Source: Negativicutes bacterium UBA1444
Lineage (GTDB): Bacteria > Bacillota > Negativicutes > UBA1444
Direction: 5' to 3'
Length of the DNA stretch: 5,950 bases
Assembly: GCA_002329525.1 (NCBI GenBank)
Contig: DCTI01000111.1
Location: 22,371-28,320 of the forward strand
Position numbers and translations under genes: made by a program
Notes under the pieces: generated by a model
Seen by the model: only the letters and a program-made list of their open reading frames with translations
What the model was told of the DNA's origin: nothing
Databases searched by the model: none
Shown here: positions 1 through 5,950 of the stretch, one piece after another
Position numbering within the stretch: position 1 is the stretch's first letter
Layout: every line of letters starts with the position of its first letter

Positions 1-2214
1 CCGGATATTGACATCGACTTCTGCTATGTCCGGCGGGGGAAGATCATCGAATATGTCGCGTCGCGCTATGGCGCCGACCATGTGGCCCAGATCATCACTT
101 TCGGAACGATGGCCGCCCGCGCCGCCATCCGGGATGTCGGCCGGGCTCTGAACGTATCGTTCGGCGAAGTGGACCGGATTGCCAAACTGGTGCCGACAGT
201 GCTGAACATCACCCTGAAAGATGCGATGGCCATGAGTCATGATCTGAAAAATGCCTATGATACCGAACCGACAGCCCGTAAAATTCTTGACCTGGCCATG
301 TCGCTGGAGGGGTTGCCGCGCCACGCCTCCACGCATGCCGCCGGCCTGGTGATTGCGAAGGATTCGTTGAATAGCCAGGTGCCGGTCCAAAACTCGGCGG
401 ATGGCTTCATCACCACCCAGTTTGACAAAGATTGCATCGAAGAGATCGGTTTTCTGAAGATGGACTTGCTGGGCCTGCGCACGCTGACGGTGATCGGCGA
501 TTCGGTGGAAATGATCCGCCAAAACCGGGGCGTGGACCTGGACATGGACAAAATTCCCCTGGATGACGCGAAAACTTGTGAGATGCTCACCCGGGGGGAA
601 ACCGTGGGCGTGTTTCAGATGGAATCCGGCGGCATGACCAATCTGGTGCGCGAACTGCGCCCTAGCTGTTTCGAGGATCTGATTCCCCTGGTGGCCCTCT
701 ATCGTCCGGGTCCCTTGAACAGCGGCATGGTGGAGGACTTTGTCCGCGGCCGGCATGGAACAAAGCAAGTGACGTACCAGCATCCCCTGCTCGAACCGAT
801 CCTGAAGGACACGTTTGGCGTGATCCTCTACCAGGAACAGGTCATGCAGATTGCCTCCGTGATGGGCAGTTTTACGCTGGGGCAGGCGGATTTGCTGCGT
901 CGGGCCATGGGCAAAAAGAAGCATGACGTGCTGGCGGCTCAGCGGGAACGCTTCCTGAAAGGCGCCGCGGAACGGGGCGTCGAGGCGAATCTGGCCAATG
1001 AGATTTTCAGTCTGATGGAAAAATTCGCGGATTATGGGTTCAACAAGTCCCACAGTGCCGCTTACGCCTTGGTTGCTAATCAGACCGCCTATCTGAAGGC
1101 ACATTACCCGGTGGAATTCATGGCAGCAATGCTGACCAGCGTCATGAACGACAGCGACCGGGTGGGCTATTTCATCGAAGAATGCCGCAAGCAGGGGATC
1201 AAAGTGCTCCCGCCCGACATCAACCGCAGCGGCTTGAATTTTTCCGTGGAAGAGAATGCGATCCGATTTGGCCTGGCCGGAGTCAAGAACGTGGGCGAAG
1301 GGGCCATCGAAAGCATTTTGCAGGCGCGGGCCGATGGCGCTTTCAAGTCGTTGGTCGATTTTTGTGAACGGATCGATATGCGCCTAGTGAACAAGCGAGT
1401 CTTGGAGAGCCTGATCAAATGCGGCGCCCTGGATTCGACCGGCTGGCGACGTTCGCAGCTGCTGGCGGTGAGTGAACAGGCTGTCGATTTGGCGCTGTCT
1501 AGACAAAAGGACAGGGCCAATGGACAGTTGGGCTTGTTTGGCGACGATTCCGGGCATGCTTTCCAGGAATTGACCCCGCCGAATCTGGAGGAACTGCCGA
1601 AGCCGCAAATCCTGGCGATGGAAAAGGAAATGACCGGGTTCTTCGTGACGGGACACCCGCTCGACGAATACCGGCAGCAGCTCCGGGGCATGCAGGCGCT
1701 GAGCACTTTAGTGGCTGCCGAATGTTCGGATAACCAGAGTGTGCAGATCGCCGGGATCGTGACGGCAGCCAAGCGAATTCCAACCAAAAACGGCGAAACG
1801 ATGTGCTTTGTCACGTTGGAGGACTTTACCGGCTCGGTGGAGGTTATCGTCTTCCCGCGGACGTTTGAACGGACCGGCCCCCTGTTGGTGCCGGATCGGC
1901 CGCTCGCGGTGGCCGGCCGGGTAAGCATTACCGAAGACAAACTCAAAGTGATTGCCGAGTCGATCAAGCTGTTGGGACAGCAAACGACCAGGGAGGTACG
2001 AGTCCGCATCCGCAAGGAACAGGAAACAGCGGAGATTTTTGAGGGCCTGAAACAAGTGTTCACTTCCTGCCATGGCGACACGACGGTATTTCTCCAATTG
2101 CTCGACCAGCGGCGGATCATTAAAACCGACCGAAACTTCTGGATTCAACCGACACCGCTGGCCGTCCAGAAAATCGAGGAAATCTTGGGTCCGGGTTCGG
2201 TTTTTCTGGCATGA
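1..2214 (+). CDS. dnaE: DNA polymerase III subunit alpha, 5'-truncated by window edge
   Basis: This is the catalytic subunit of the replicative (or lagging-strand/repair) DNA polymerase III, a C-family polymerase in the cytoplasm. The frame is open from base 1, and 737 residues are visible. DnaE proteins are usually about 1100-1170 residues, so roughly 400 N-terminal residues, including the PHP domain, lie upstream. The fragment opens with the palm motif PDIDIDF, which carries two catalytic aspartates (visible residues 2 and 4). The third is D155 in KMDLLGLRTLT. The fingers motif YRPGPLNSGMVEDF is at about 234-247, and FADYGFNKSHSAAYALVANQ is near 345. A helix-hairpin-helix-like stretch (FGLAGVKNVGEGAI) is at 423-436. 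QLGLF at 509-513 is a good sliding-clamp binding motif, and an OB-fold starts near 581 (VQIAGIVTA). It is DnaE rather than PolC, because no exonuclease insertion is seen and the domain order is DnaE-like. The internal ATG at 82 is not the start, since conserved sequence precedes it. No clear terminator follows the gene. Confidence 0.98.
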   Translation, partial: PDIDIDFCYVRRGKIIEYVASRYGADHVAQIITFGTMAARAAIRDVGRALNVSFGEVDRIAKLVPTVLNITLKDAMAMSHDLKNAYDTEPTARKILDLAMSLEGLPRHASTHAAGLVIAKDSLNSQVPVQNSADGFITTQFDKDCIEEIGFLKMDLLGLRTLTVIGDSVEMIRQNRGVDLDMDKIPLDDAKTCEMLTRGETVGVFQMESGGMTNLVRELRPSCFEDLIPLVALYRPGPLNSGMVEDFVRGRHGTKQVTYQHPLLEPILKDTFGVILYQEQVMQIASVMGSFTLGQADLLRRAMGKKKHDVLAAQRERFLKGAAERGVEANLANEIFSLMEKFADYGFNKSHSAAYALVANQTAYLKAHYPVEFMAAMLTSVMNDSDRVGYFIEECRKQGIKVLPPDINRSGLNFSVEENAIRFGLAGVKNVGEGAIESILQARADGAFKSLVDFCERIDMRLVNKRVLESLIKCGALDSTGWRRSQLLAVSEQAVDLALSRQKDRANGQLGLFGDDSGHAFQELTPPNLEELPKPQILAMEKEMTGFFVTGHPLDEYRQQLRGMQALSTLVAAECSDNQSVQIAGIVTAAKRIPTKNGETMCFVTLEDFTGSVEVIVFPRTFERTGPLLVPDRPLAVAGRVSITEDKLKVIAESIKLLGQQTTREVRVRIRKEQETAEIFEGLKQVFTSCHGDTTVFLQLLDQRRIIKTDRNFWIQPTPLAVQKIEEILGPGSVFLA

Positions 2215-2217
2215 TAC

Positions 2218-2246
2218 TTGCATATTGTTAGATGATGGTGTACAAT
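2218..2246 (+). promoter_or_regulatory. Candidate sigma-70/sigma-A promoter for the thl-bcd-etfBA cluster
   Basis: TTGCAT at 2218-2223 and TACAAT at 2241-2246 are separated by exactly 17 bases. The -10 box matches TATAAT at five of six positions, while the -35 box matches TTGACA only at its first three. Transcription would start around 2252-2254, leaving a leader of about 55 bases before the thiolase ATG. The region is clearly richer in A and T than the surrounding genes. The assignment is by eye; the -10 box and the spacing are the strong points, and the weak -35 could mean an activated or modest promoter. Confidence 0.5.
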
Positions 2247-2262
2247 TTGTCCTGTAAAAAGA

Positions 2263-2280
2263 TTGTGAATTTCTGAACAA
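2263..2280. promoter_or_regulatory. Rex-like operator (NADH/NAD+ responsive)
   Basis: The sequence reads TTGTGAA, four spacer bases TTTC, then TGAACAA. The clostridial Rex consensus is TTGTTAA-N4-TTAACAA, and the Bacillus/Staphylococcus form is TTGTGAA-N4-TTCACAA. Each half differs from the clostridial consensus at one position, the spacer length is exact, and the outer TTGT/ACAA core is perfectly symmetric. It lies about 10-28 bases downstream of the predicted transcription start and ends 27 bases before the thiolase ATG, a position where a bound repressor would block initiation or early elongation. Rex is known to repress thl-crt-bcd-etf-hbd type fermentation genes in Clostridia and to release DNA when NADH is high. 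No rex gene is visible in the window. Confidence 0.72.
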
Positions 2281-2307
2281 ACTTTAAAAGAGGAAGGGGA
2301 GTCGACG

Positions 2308-3489
2308 ATGAAAGAAGTGGTCATTGCCAGCGCGGTGAGGACACCGATCGGATCGTTCAATGGGGGGTTGGCAACGTTTTCCGCAGCGGAGCTGGGCGCT
2401 ATGACGATCGCCGAGGCGGTCAAACGGGCCCAAGTGCAGCCGGACCAAGTCAACGAAGTGATTTTCGGCAATGTTCTGCAAGCGGGACTGGGACAGAATG
2501 TGGCTCGCCAGTGTGCGATCAAGGCAGGAATTCCTGTGGAAACGCCTTCTTTTACTGTGAACAAAGTGTGCGGTTCCGGATTGAAGACTGTGAATTTGGC
2601 TGCACAGGCGCTGATGCTGGATGACGCGGAAATCGTCGTCGCCGGTGGAACGGAAAGCATGAGCCAGGCGCCGTATCTGCTCGACAATAAGGCGCGTTGG
2701 GGCTATCGTATGGGCAACGCGAAAGTCGTCGACGTCATGATCCAGGACGGACTCTGGTGCGCTTTCAATGATTATCACATGGGCATTACGGCCGAGAATG
2801 TGGCCGCTCAGTTTGGAATCACCCGTCAAGCCCAGGACCAGCTCGCTTACGAATCGCAGGTCAAAGCCGTGGCGGCCATCGATAACGGTTGCTTCAAGAA
2901 AGAAATCCTGCCGGTCGTTGTAAAAGGTAAAAAAGGCGACGTGATTTTTGATACCGACGAATATCCCAAACGCGACGCTGCACTGGAAAAACTCGCGGGG
3001 CTAAAGCCCGCTTTCAAGAAGGACGGCACCGTGACCGCCGGCAACGCTTCCGGCATCAATGACGGCTCCGCCGCTCTGGTCCTGATGACCGCCGACAAAG
3101 CCAAAGCGCTCGGAATCAAGCCGCTGGCCCGGATCCTCGGCTATGGCTCCGGCGGCGTCGATCCCTCCATCATGGGTATGGGGCCGGTTCCGGCGACCCG
3201 CAAGGCGCTGGCCAAAGCCGGTCTGAAAATCGAAGACCTGGACCTGATCGAAGCCAACGAAGCATTTGCTGCGCAATTTTTGGCAGTCGGCAAGGAATTG
3301 GGCTGGCCGGCGGAGAAAGTAAATATCCATGGCGGCGCGATTGCACTCGGCCACCCGATCGGCGCGAGCGGCGCCCGGATTTTGGTCACCTTGTTGCACG
3401 CGCTGGCGGAACAAAACAAAAAGATTGGTCTGGCCACCTTGTGCATCGGCGGCGGTCAAGGCTGCGCCACGATCGTCGAGCGTCTGTGA
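2308..3489 (+). CDS. thl: Acetyl-CoA C-acetyltransferase (biosynthetic-type thiolase)
   Basis: This cytoplasmic enzyme condenses two acetyl-CoA to acetoacetyl-CoA and CoA, the entry step to butyrate-type fermentation; it can also run in the cleavage direction. At 393 residues it has the usual length of the family. The nucleophile is C88 in [14 protein letters not shown] is at 317-320, the catalytic H349 lies in [10 protein letters not shown], and the second cysteine C379 lies in CIGGGQG. The [15 protein letters not shown] block at 150-164 is typical of acetoacetyl-CoA thiolases such as clostridial ThlA. The start is supported by a purine-rich ribosome binding site (AAGGGGA at 2294-2300) seven bases before the ATG and by the canonical [16 protein letters not shown]-terminus. 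It is the first gene after the promoter and Rex-like site, followed by acyl-CoA dehydrogenase and etfBA. By recalled alignment it keeps V77 and N154, residues linked to the redox switch of ThlA. Action on longer 3-ketoacyl-CoAs cannot be excluded from sequence alone. Confidence 0.95.
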   Translation: MKEVVIASAVRTPIGSFNGGLATFSAAELGAMTIAEAVKRAQVQPDQVNEVIFGNVLQAGLGQNVARQCAIKAGIPVETPSFTVNKVCGSGLKTVNLAAQALMLDDAEIVVAGGTESMSQAPYLLDNKARWGYRMGNAKVVDVMIQDGLWCAFNDYHMGITAENVAAQFGITRQAQDQLAYESQVKAVAAIDNGCFKKEILPVVVKGKKGDVIFDTDEYPKRDAALEKLAGLKPAFKKDGTVTAGNASGINDGSAALVLMTADKAKALGIKPLARILGYGSGGVDPSIMGMGPVPATRKALAKAGLKIEDLDLIEANEAFAAQFLAVGKELGWPAEKVNIHGGAIALGHPIGASGARILVTLLHALAEQNKKIGLATLCIGGGQGCATIVERL

Positions 3490-3521
3490 GATTCAGTTTG
3501 AAGTTACCCATCGGCTGATCG

Positions 3522-3554
3522 ATACGCCGGGGGTTCGCGGAATCTCCGGCGTAT
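3522..3554 (+). other. Strong intergenic RNA hairpin between thl and bcd
   Basis: Bases 3522-3536 pair with 3540-3554 without a bulge, giving a 15-bp stem closed by a GCG loop. The outer nine pairs (ATACGCCGG with CCGGCGTAT) are perfect Watson-Crick. Two of the inner six pairs (3531-3545 and 3533-3543) are G-U, which pair only in the plus-strand transcript, so an RNA role in the operon mRNA is more likely than a protein operator. The downstream bases GTATTGCTT contain several T residues but no continuous run, so this is not a textbook intrinsic terminator. It could be a partial terminator, a 3' stabiliser of the thl message, or a processing signal that sets different levels of thiolase and of the downstream genes. 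Confidence 0.72.
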
Positions 3555-3599
3555 GTATTGCTTGCCCTATCCACCAGAAAATGAGAGGAGTGCAAAAAA

Positions 3600-4736
3600 A
3601 TGTTCGAATTGACAGAAGACCAAAAAATGATGCAGAAGGTTGCCCGTGATTTTGCCGAGAAGCAGGTCGCGCCCGGAGCGGAAGAACGTGATGAGCACGA
3701 AGCATTTTCCCGTCCTCTGTATGATGAAATGGTCGGCCTCGGCTTGTCGGGAATCTGCTTTCCCGAGCAGTACGGCGGTGCGGATGGCGATGTCCGATGC
3801 TACATCCTGGCCGTGGAAGAAATCTGCAAGGCGGATTCGGGGATTGGCATTTCCCTGTCGGCGACGGTTTCGCTGTGTGCCTGGCCGATTTTTGCTTATG
3901 GTACGGAAGAGCAGAAAAAGAAATATCTGGTTCCGCTCGCGGAAGGAACCCAAATGGGCGCGTTCGGTCTCACGGAACCGGGTGCCGGCACCGACGCCGC
4001 CTCCCAGCAGACCGTTGCGGTCCGTGACGGCGACAACTACATTATCAACGGCAGCAAGATTTTCATCACCAATGGCGGCGAAGCCGAAGTTTATGTGATT
4101 TTTGCCATGACCGACAAATCCAAAGGTGTTAAAGGCATTACCGCCTTTATCCTGGAAAAGGGAATGCCGGGCTTTACTTTTGGCAAGAAGGAACATAAAA
4201 TGGGGATTAGGTCCTCGCAAACCATGGAGCTGATTTTCCAGGATGTCAAAGTGCCCGTTTCTCAGATGCTCGGCAAAGAGGGCGAAGGCTTCAAAATCGC
4301 CATGAGTACGCTGGACGGCGGACGGATCGGCGTAGCGGCGCAAGCGCTTGGCATTGCCCAGGCGGCGTTCGACGCGGCGGTCAAGTATTCGAAAGAACGC
4401 GTGCAGTTCGGTAAACCGATTTCCGCCAACCAGGCCATTTCGTTCATGATCGCCGACATGGCGACCAAGATCGATGCAGCCCGCCTGCTGGTCTACCGCG
4501 CGGCGGCCCTCAAGGACGCCGGCAAGCCGTATTCCAAGGAAGCGGCGATGGCCAAGTTGTTCGCTTCGGACATAGCGATGGAAGTGACCACCGATGCCGT
4601 GCAGATTCTCGGCGGCTACGGCTATATCCGCGAATATCCGACGGAACGGTACATGCGGGATGCGAAAATTACCCAGATCTATGAAGGCACGAACCAAGCC
4701 CAGCGTCTGGTCATCGGCGGCGCGGTGCTTCGGTAA
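3600..4736 (+). CDS. bcd: Acyl-CoA dehydrogenase, probably butyryl-CoA dehydrogenase
   Basis: This is an FAD-dependent cytoplasmic acyl-CoA dehydrogenase that exchanges electrons with EtfAB. In this setting it most likely reduces crotonyl-CoA to butyryl-CoA. Its 378 residues match the usual length of short-chain members. The first family signature, [13 protein letters not shown], is at 123-135, and the FAD/substrate region SKIFITNGG at 152-160. The second signature, QILGGYGY through RYMRD, is at 335-354, and the catalytic base is E362 in IYEGTNQ. The stretch [10 protein letters not shown] (85-94) and the block from [17 protein letters not shown] (238-254) closely resemble butyryl-CoA dehydrogenases of Megasphaera and Clostridium as I remember them. 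The start is set by GAGAGGAG at 3583-3590, nine bases before the ATG. etfB follows after 37 bases, and this pairing is typical of the bifurcating Bcd-Etf complex. Another short or aryl acyl-CoA substrate, as in caffeyl-CoA reductase CarC, is possible, so the substrate is less certain than the family. Confidence 0.93.
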   Translation: MFELTEDQKMMQKVARDFAEKQVAPGAEERDEHEAFSRPLYDEMVGLGLSGICFPEQYGGADGDVRCYILAVEEICKADSGIGISLSATVSLCAWPIFAYGTEEQKKKYLVPLAEGTQMGAFGLTEPGAGTDAASQQTVAVRDGDNYIINGSKIFITNGGEAEVYVIFAMTDKSKGVKGITAFILEKGMPGFTFGKKEHKMGIRSSQTMELIFQDVKVPVSQMLGKEGEGFKIAMSTLDGGRIGVAAQALGIAQAAFDAAVKYSKERVQFGKPISANQAISFMIADMATKIDAARLLVYRAAALKDAGKPYSKEAAMAKLFASDIAMEVTTDAVQILGGYGYIREYPTERYMRDAKITQIYEGTNQAQRLVIGGAVLR

Positions 4737-4773
4737 GTATAGTACATTTCAAACGTAAGGAGGAATCCGATCA

Positions 4774-5559
4774 ATGGAAATCGTGGTCTGTGTCAAGCAA
4801 GTGCCTGACACAACGGAAGTTAAGATCGACCCGGTCAAGAACACGCTCATCCGCGAAGGCGTGCCCAGCATTGTCAATCCGTTTGACAAGATTGCGGTGG
4901 AGGTTGCCCTGCAGCTGAAAGAAAAGCATGGGGGCAAGGTGCGCGTTATTTCGATGGGGCCCCCGCAGGCTGCCGACGCCTTGAAAGAATGTCTGGCCAT
5001 GGGTGCGGACGAAGCGGTGCTGGTCAGCGACCGAGCTTTTGGCGGCGCGGATACTCTGGCGACGGCCTATGCGCTGTCCACGGCGATCGAAAAAATGGGA
5101 CCGGTGGATCTGATTCTCTGCGGCAAGCAGGCAATTGACGGCGACACTGCCCAGGTGGGACCCGGCATTGCCGAGAACCTGGGGATTCCGCAGATCACCT
5201 ATGCGGCGAAAATCGAAATCACTGGCGACACGCTCAAAGTGGACCGCGAGCATGAGGATGGCTATGAAGTCATGGAAACCAAGCTGCCCGCCATGGTAAC
5301 GGTCGTCAAATCGATTGCCGAACCTCGCTTCCCGACCGTCAAGGGAACCATGAAAGCGAACCGCACACAGATTCCGGTCTGGACGGCTGCGGATATCAAT
5401 GCCGACGAAAAACGCATCGGTATGCCGGGATCGCCGACCCAGGTTCGTCGTATCTTCACGCCGAAGCAACGGGTGCAGGGCGAACTGATCCAGGAAGACA
5501 GCGCGCAAAAAGCGGTAGCGGTACTGATGCAGAAGCTCAGCGACGCTAAAATAATCTGA
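4774..5559 (+). CDS. etfB: Electron transfer flavoprotein subunit beta, bifurcating type
   Basis: EtfB is the smaller ETF subunit. In bifurcating ETFs it binds the FAD that takes a hydride from NADH and splits the two electrons, one toward ferredoxin and one through the EtfA FAD to the acyl-CoA dehydrogenase. The 261 residues match the family. The N-terminus MEIVVCVKQVPDT is canonical. CGKQAIDGDTAQVGP (116-130) is the form seen in anaerobe bifurcating ETFs, whereas the AMP-binding mitochondrial/aerobic type has a DDDCNQTGQ-like segment there. The conserved EDGYEVMETKLPAMVTV region is at 161-177. A near-ideal ribosome binding site, TAAGGAGGA at 4756-4764, stands nine bases before the ATG. The gene sits between bcd and etfA with short gaps and no visible promoter, so it is probably co-transcribed. 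Bifurcation is inferred from the motif and the neighbours. Confidence 0.96.
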   Translation: MEIVVCVKQVPDTTEVKIDPVKNTLIREGVPSIVNPFDKIAVEVALQLKEKHGGKVRVISMGPPQAADALKECLAMGADEAVLVSDRAFGGADTLATAYALSTAIEKMGPVDLILCGKQAIDGDTAQVGPGIAENLGIPQITYAAKIEITGDTLKVDREHEDGYEVMETKLPAMVTVVKSIAEPRFPTVKGTMKANRTQIPVWTAADINADEKRIGMPGSPTQVRRIFTPKQRVQGELIQEDSAQKAVAVLMQKLSDAKII

Positions 5560-5562
5560 GGC

Positions 5563-5581
5563 AAGGAGGAACAATGAAATG
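5563..5581 (+). promoter_or_regulatory. etfA ribosome binding site with an out-of-frame decoy ATG
   Basis: AAGGAGGA at 5563-5570 is an almost perfect Shine-Dalgarno sequence. Two ATGs follow. The one at 5574 is only three bases away and opens a four-codon frame (MKWL, stop at 5586-5588). The one at 5579 is eight bases away and opens the long etfA frame. Spacing and coding content both select 5579. The short frame overlaps the true start and would compete only if ribosomes used the close spacing. Confidence 0.85.
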
Positions 5582-5950
5582 GCTGTAATCGTAAATCAGG
5601 AAAAATGCATTGGTTGCGGCGCTTGTGTTTCTGCTTGCCCGTTCGATGCGATTGTCATGCAGGATGGCAAAGCCCTCATTACGGAAAAATGCACCATGTG
5701 TGGCGCCTGTATTTCTGTATGCCCGGTCGAAGCGATCTATCGGGAAGAAATCGAGCGCACCGTCGCCATGGACAAAACCCAATATAAAGGCGTATGGGTG
5801 TTTATCGAGCAGGCCGAAGGACAGGTCAAGGGCGTAGCCCACGAACTCCTGGGCGAAGGCCGCAAGTTGGCCGATGAGCTTGGCGAGGAATTAGCCGGCG
5901 TTTTGATCGGTAATCAAGTGGCAGGCCTGGCCGGTGAGCTTTTTGAAAGC
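5579..5950 (+). CDS. etfA: Electron transfer flavoprotein subunit alpha with N-terminal 2[4Fe-4S] ferredoxin domain, 3'-truncated
   Basis: EtfA carries the mobile FAD domain that hands electrons between EtfB and the acyl-CoA dehydrogenase. The 124 visible residues start with a ferredoxin-like domain. The first cluster motif is C10-x2-C13-x2-C16-x3-C20-P and the second C38-x2-C41-x2-C44-x3-C48-P, enough for two [4Fe-4S] clusters. From about residue 69 (YKGVWVFIEQAEGQVKGVAHELLGEGRKLA as a block, 69-98) the sequence is the normal EtfA N-terminal alpha/beta domain. The frame is still open at base 5950, and the C-terminal FAD domain lies outside the window. Many EtfA proteins, including those of Megasphaera and Acidaminococcus as I recall, lack the ferredoxin part; fused forms are known, for example CarE of Acetobacterium woodii. 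The domain likely serves as an electron entry or exit wire to ferredoxin or another redox partner. The gene starts 19 bases after the etfB stop. Confidence 0.96.
   Translation, partial: MAVIVNQEKCIGCGACVSACPFDAIVMQDGKALITEKCTMCGACISVCPVEAIYREEIERTVAMDKTQYKGVWVFIEQAEGQVKGVAHELLGEGRKLADELGEELAGVLIGNQVAGLAGELFES

Noticed and set aside
82..84. ATG at 82 as the start of the polymerase gene
   Set aside because: Conserved DnaE sequence, including the catalytic PDIDIDF motif, runs in frame from base 1, so the gene begins outside the window.
1167..2120. 317-codon open frame on the minus strand within dnaE
   Set aside because: It is fully antisense to conserved dnaE domains. The translation is Ser/Arg/Pro/Cys-rich and shows no family motif.
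2225..2245. Possible second Rex site (TTGTTA ... GTACAA) over the promoter
   Set aside because: The TTGT and ACAA cores are 13 bases apart instead of 10, so the halves do not fit the Rex spacing.
3498..3526. Possible promoter before bcd (TTGAAG, 17 bases, GATACG)
   Set aside because: The -10 box matches only about half of the consensus and overlaps the hairpin stem; not strong enough to call.
3522..3570. Intrinsic terminator after thl
   Set aside because: The stem is strong, but the following bases (GTATTGCTTGCCC) are not a continuous T-run, and the downstream genes belong to the same pathway. It is listed as a hairpin of unknown role instead.
3567..4697. 376-codon open frame on the minus strand across the acyl-CoA dehydrogenase gene
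   Set aside because: It mirrors a strongly conserved plus-strand gene. Its translation is rich in His, Arg and Phe with no recognisable domain, as expected for a shadow of GC-rich coding DNA.
4771..5574. 267-codon minus-strand frame covering etfB
   Set aside because: It is exactly antisense to a clear EtfB, has low-complexity His/Arg/Phe composition, and lacks a credible start context.

Overview
The window looks like a stretch of anaerobic Firmicutes chromosome. All genes lie on the plus strand. Base composition looks moderately GC-rich (judged by eye, not computed), and strong AAGGAGG-type ribosome binding sites precede etfB and etfA. The acyl-CoA dehydrogenase resembles, from memory, the butyryl-CoA dehydrogenase of Megasphaera elsdenii, including the [10 protein letters not shown] stretch. 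Together with an EtfA that carries its own ferredoxin domain, this suggests a Negativicutes-type or related Clostridia-type fermenter. The taxonomic call is an inference and was not checked by any search.

Layout: positions 1-2214 hold the last two thirds of dnaE (DNA polymerase III alpha subunit), whose 5' end lies outside the window. A 93-base gap follows (2215-2307). It contains a plausible sigma-70 type promoter (2218-2246) and, just downstream of the expected transcription start, an 18-base sequence (2263-2280) that closely fits the operator of the NADH/NAD+ sensor Rex. Next come four genes in one direction: a thiolase (acetyl-CoA acetyltransferase, 2308-3489), an acyl-CoA dehydrogenase probably acting on butyryl-CoA (3600-4736), etfB (4774-5559) and the first 124 codons of etfA (5579 to the window end). 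The 110-base gap between thiolase and dehydrogenase contains a 15-bp hairpin with a 3-nt loop (3522-3554). The last two junctions are short (37 and 19 bases).

How the genes work together: the thiolase joins two acetyl-CoA into acetoacetyl-CoA. The dehydrogenase with EtfBA would carry out the last reduction, crotonyl-CoA to butyryl-CoA, probably by flavin-based electron bifurcation from NADH to crotonyl-CoA and ferredoxin. The middle enzymes (3-hydroxybutyryl-CoA dehydrogenase and crotonase) are not in the visible part. Control by Rex fits, because the pathway reoxidises NADH.

I found no mobile element, CRISPR array, tRNA or rRNA, and no evidence of a wholly new system. The points most worth checking are the Rex-like operator, the intergenic hairpin, the ferredoxin-EtfA fusion next to a butyryl-CoA-type dehydrogenase, and the redox-switch residues of the thiolase.
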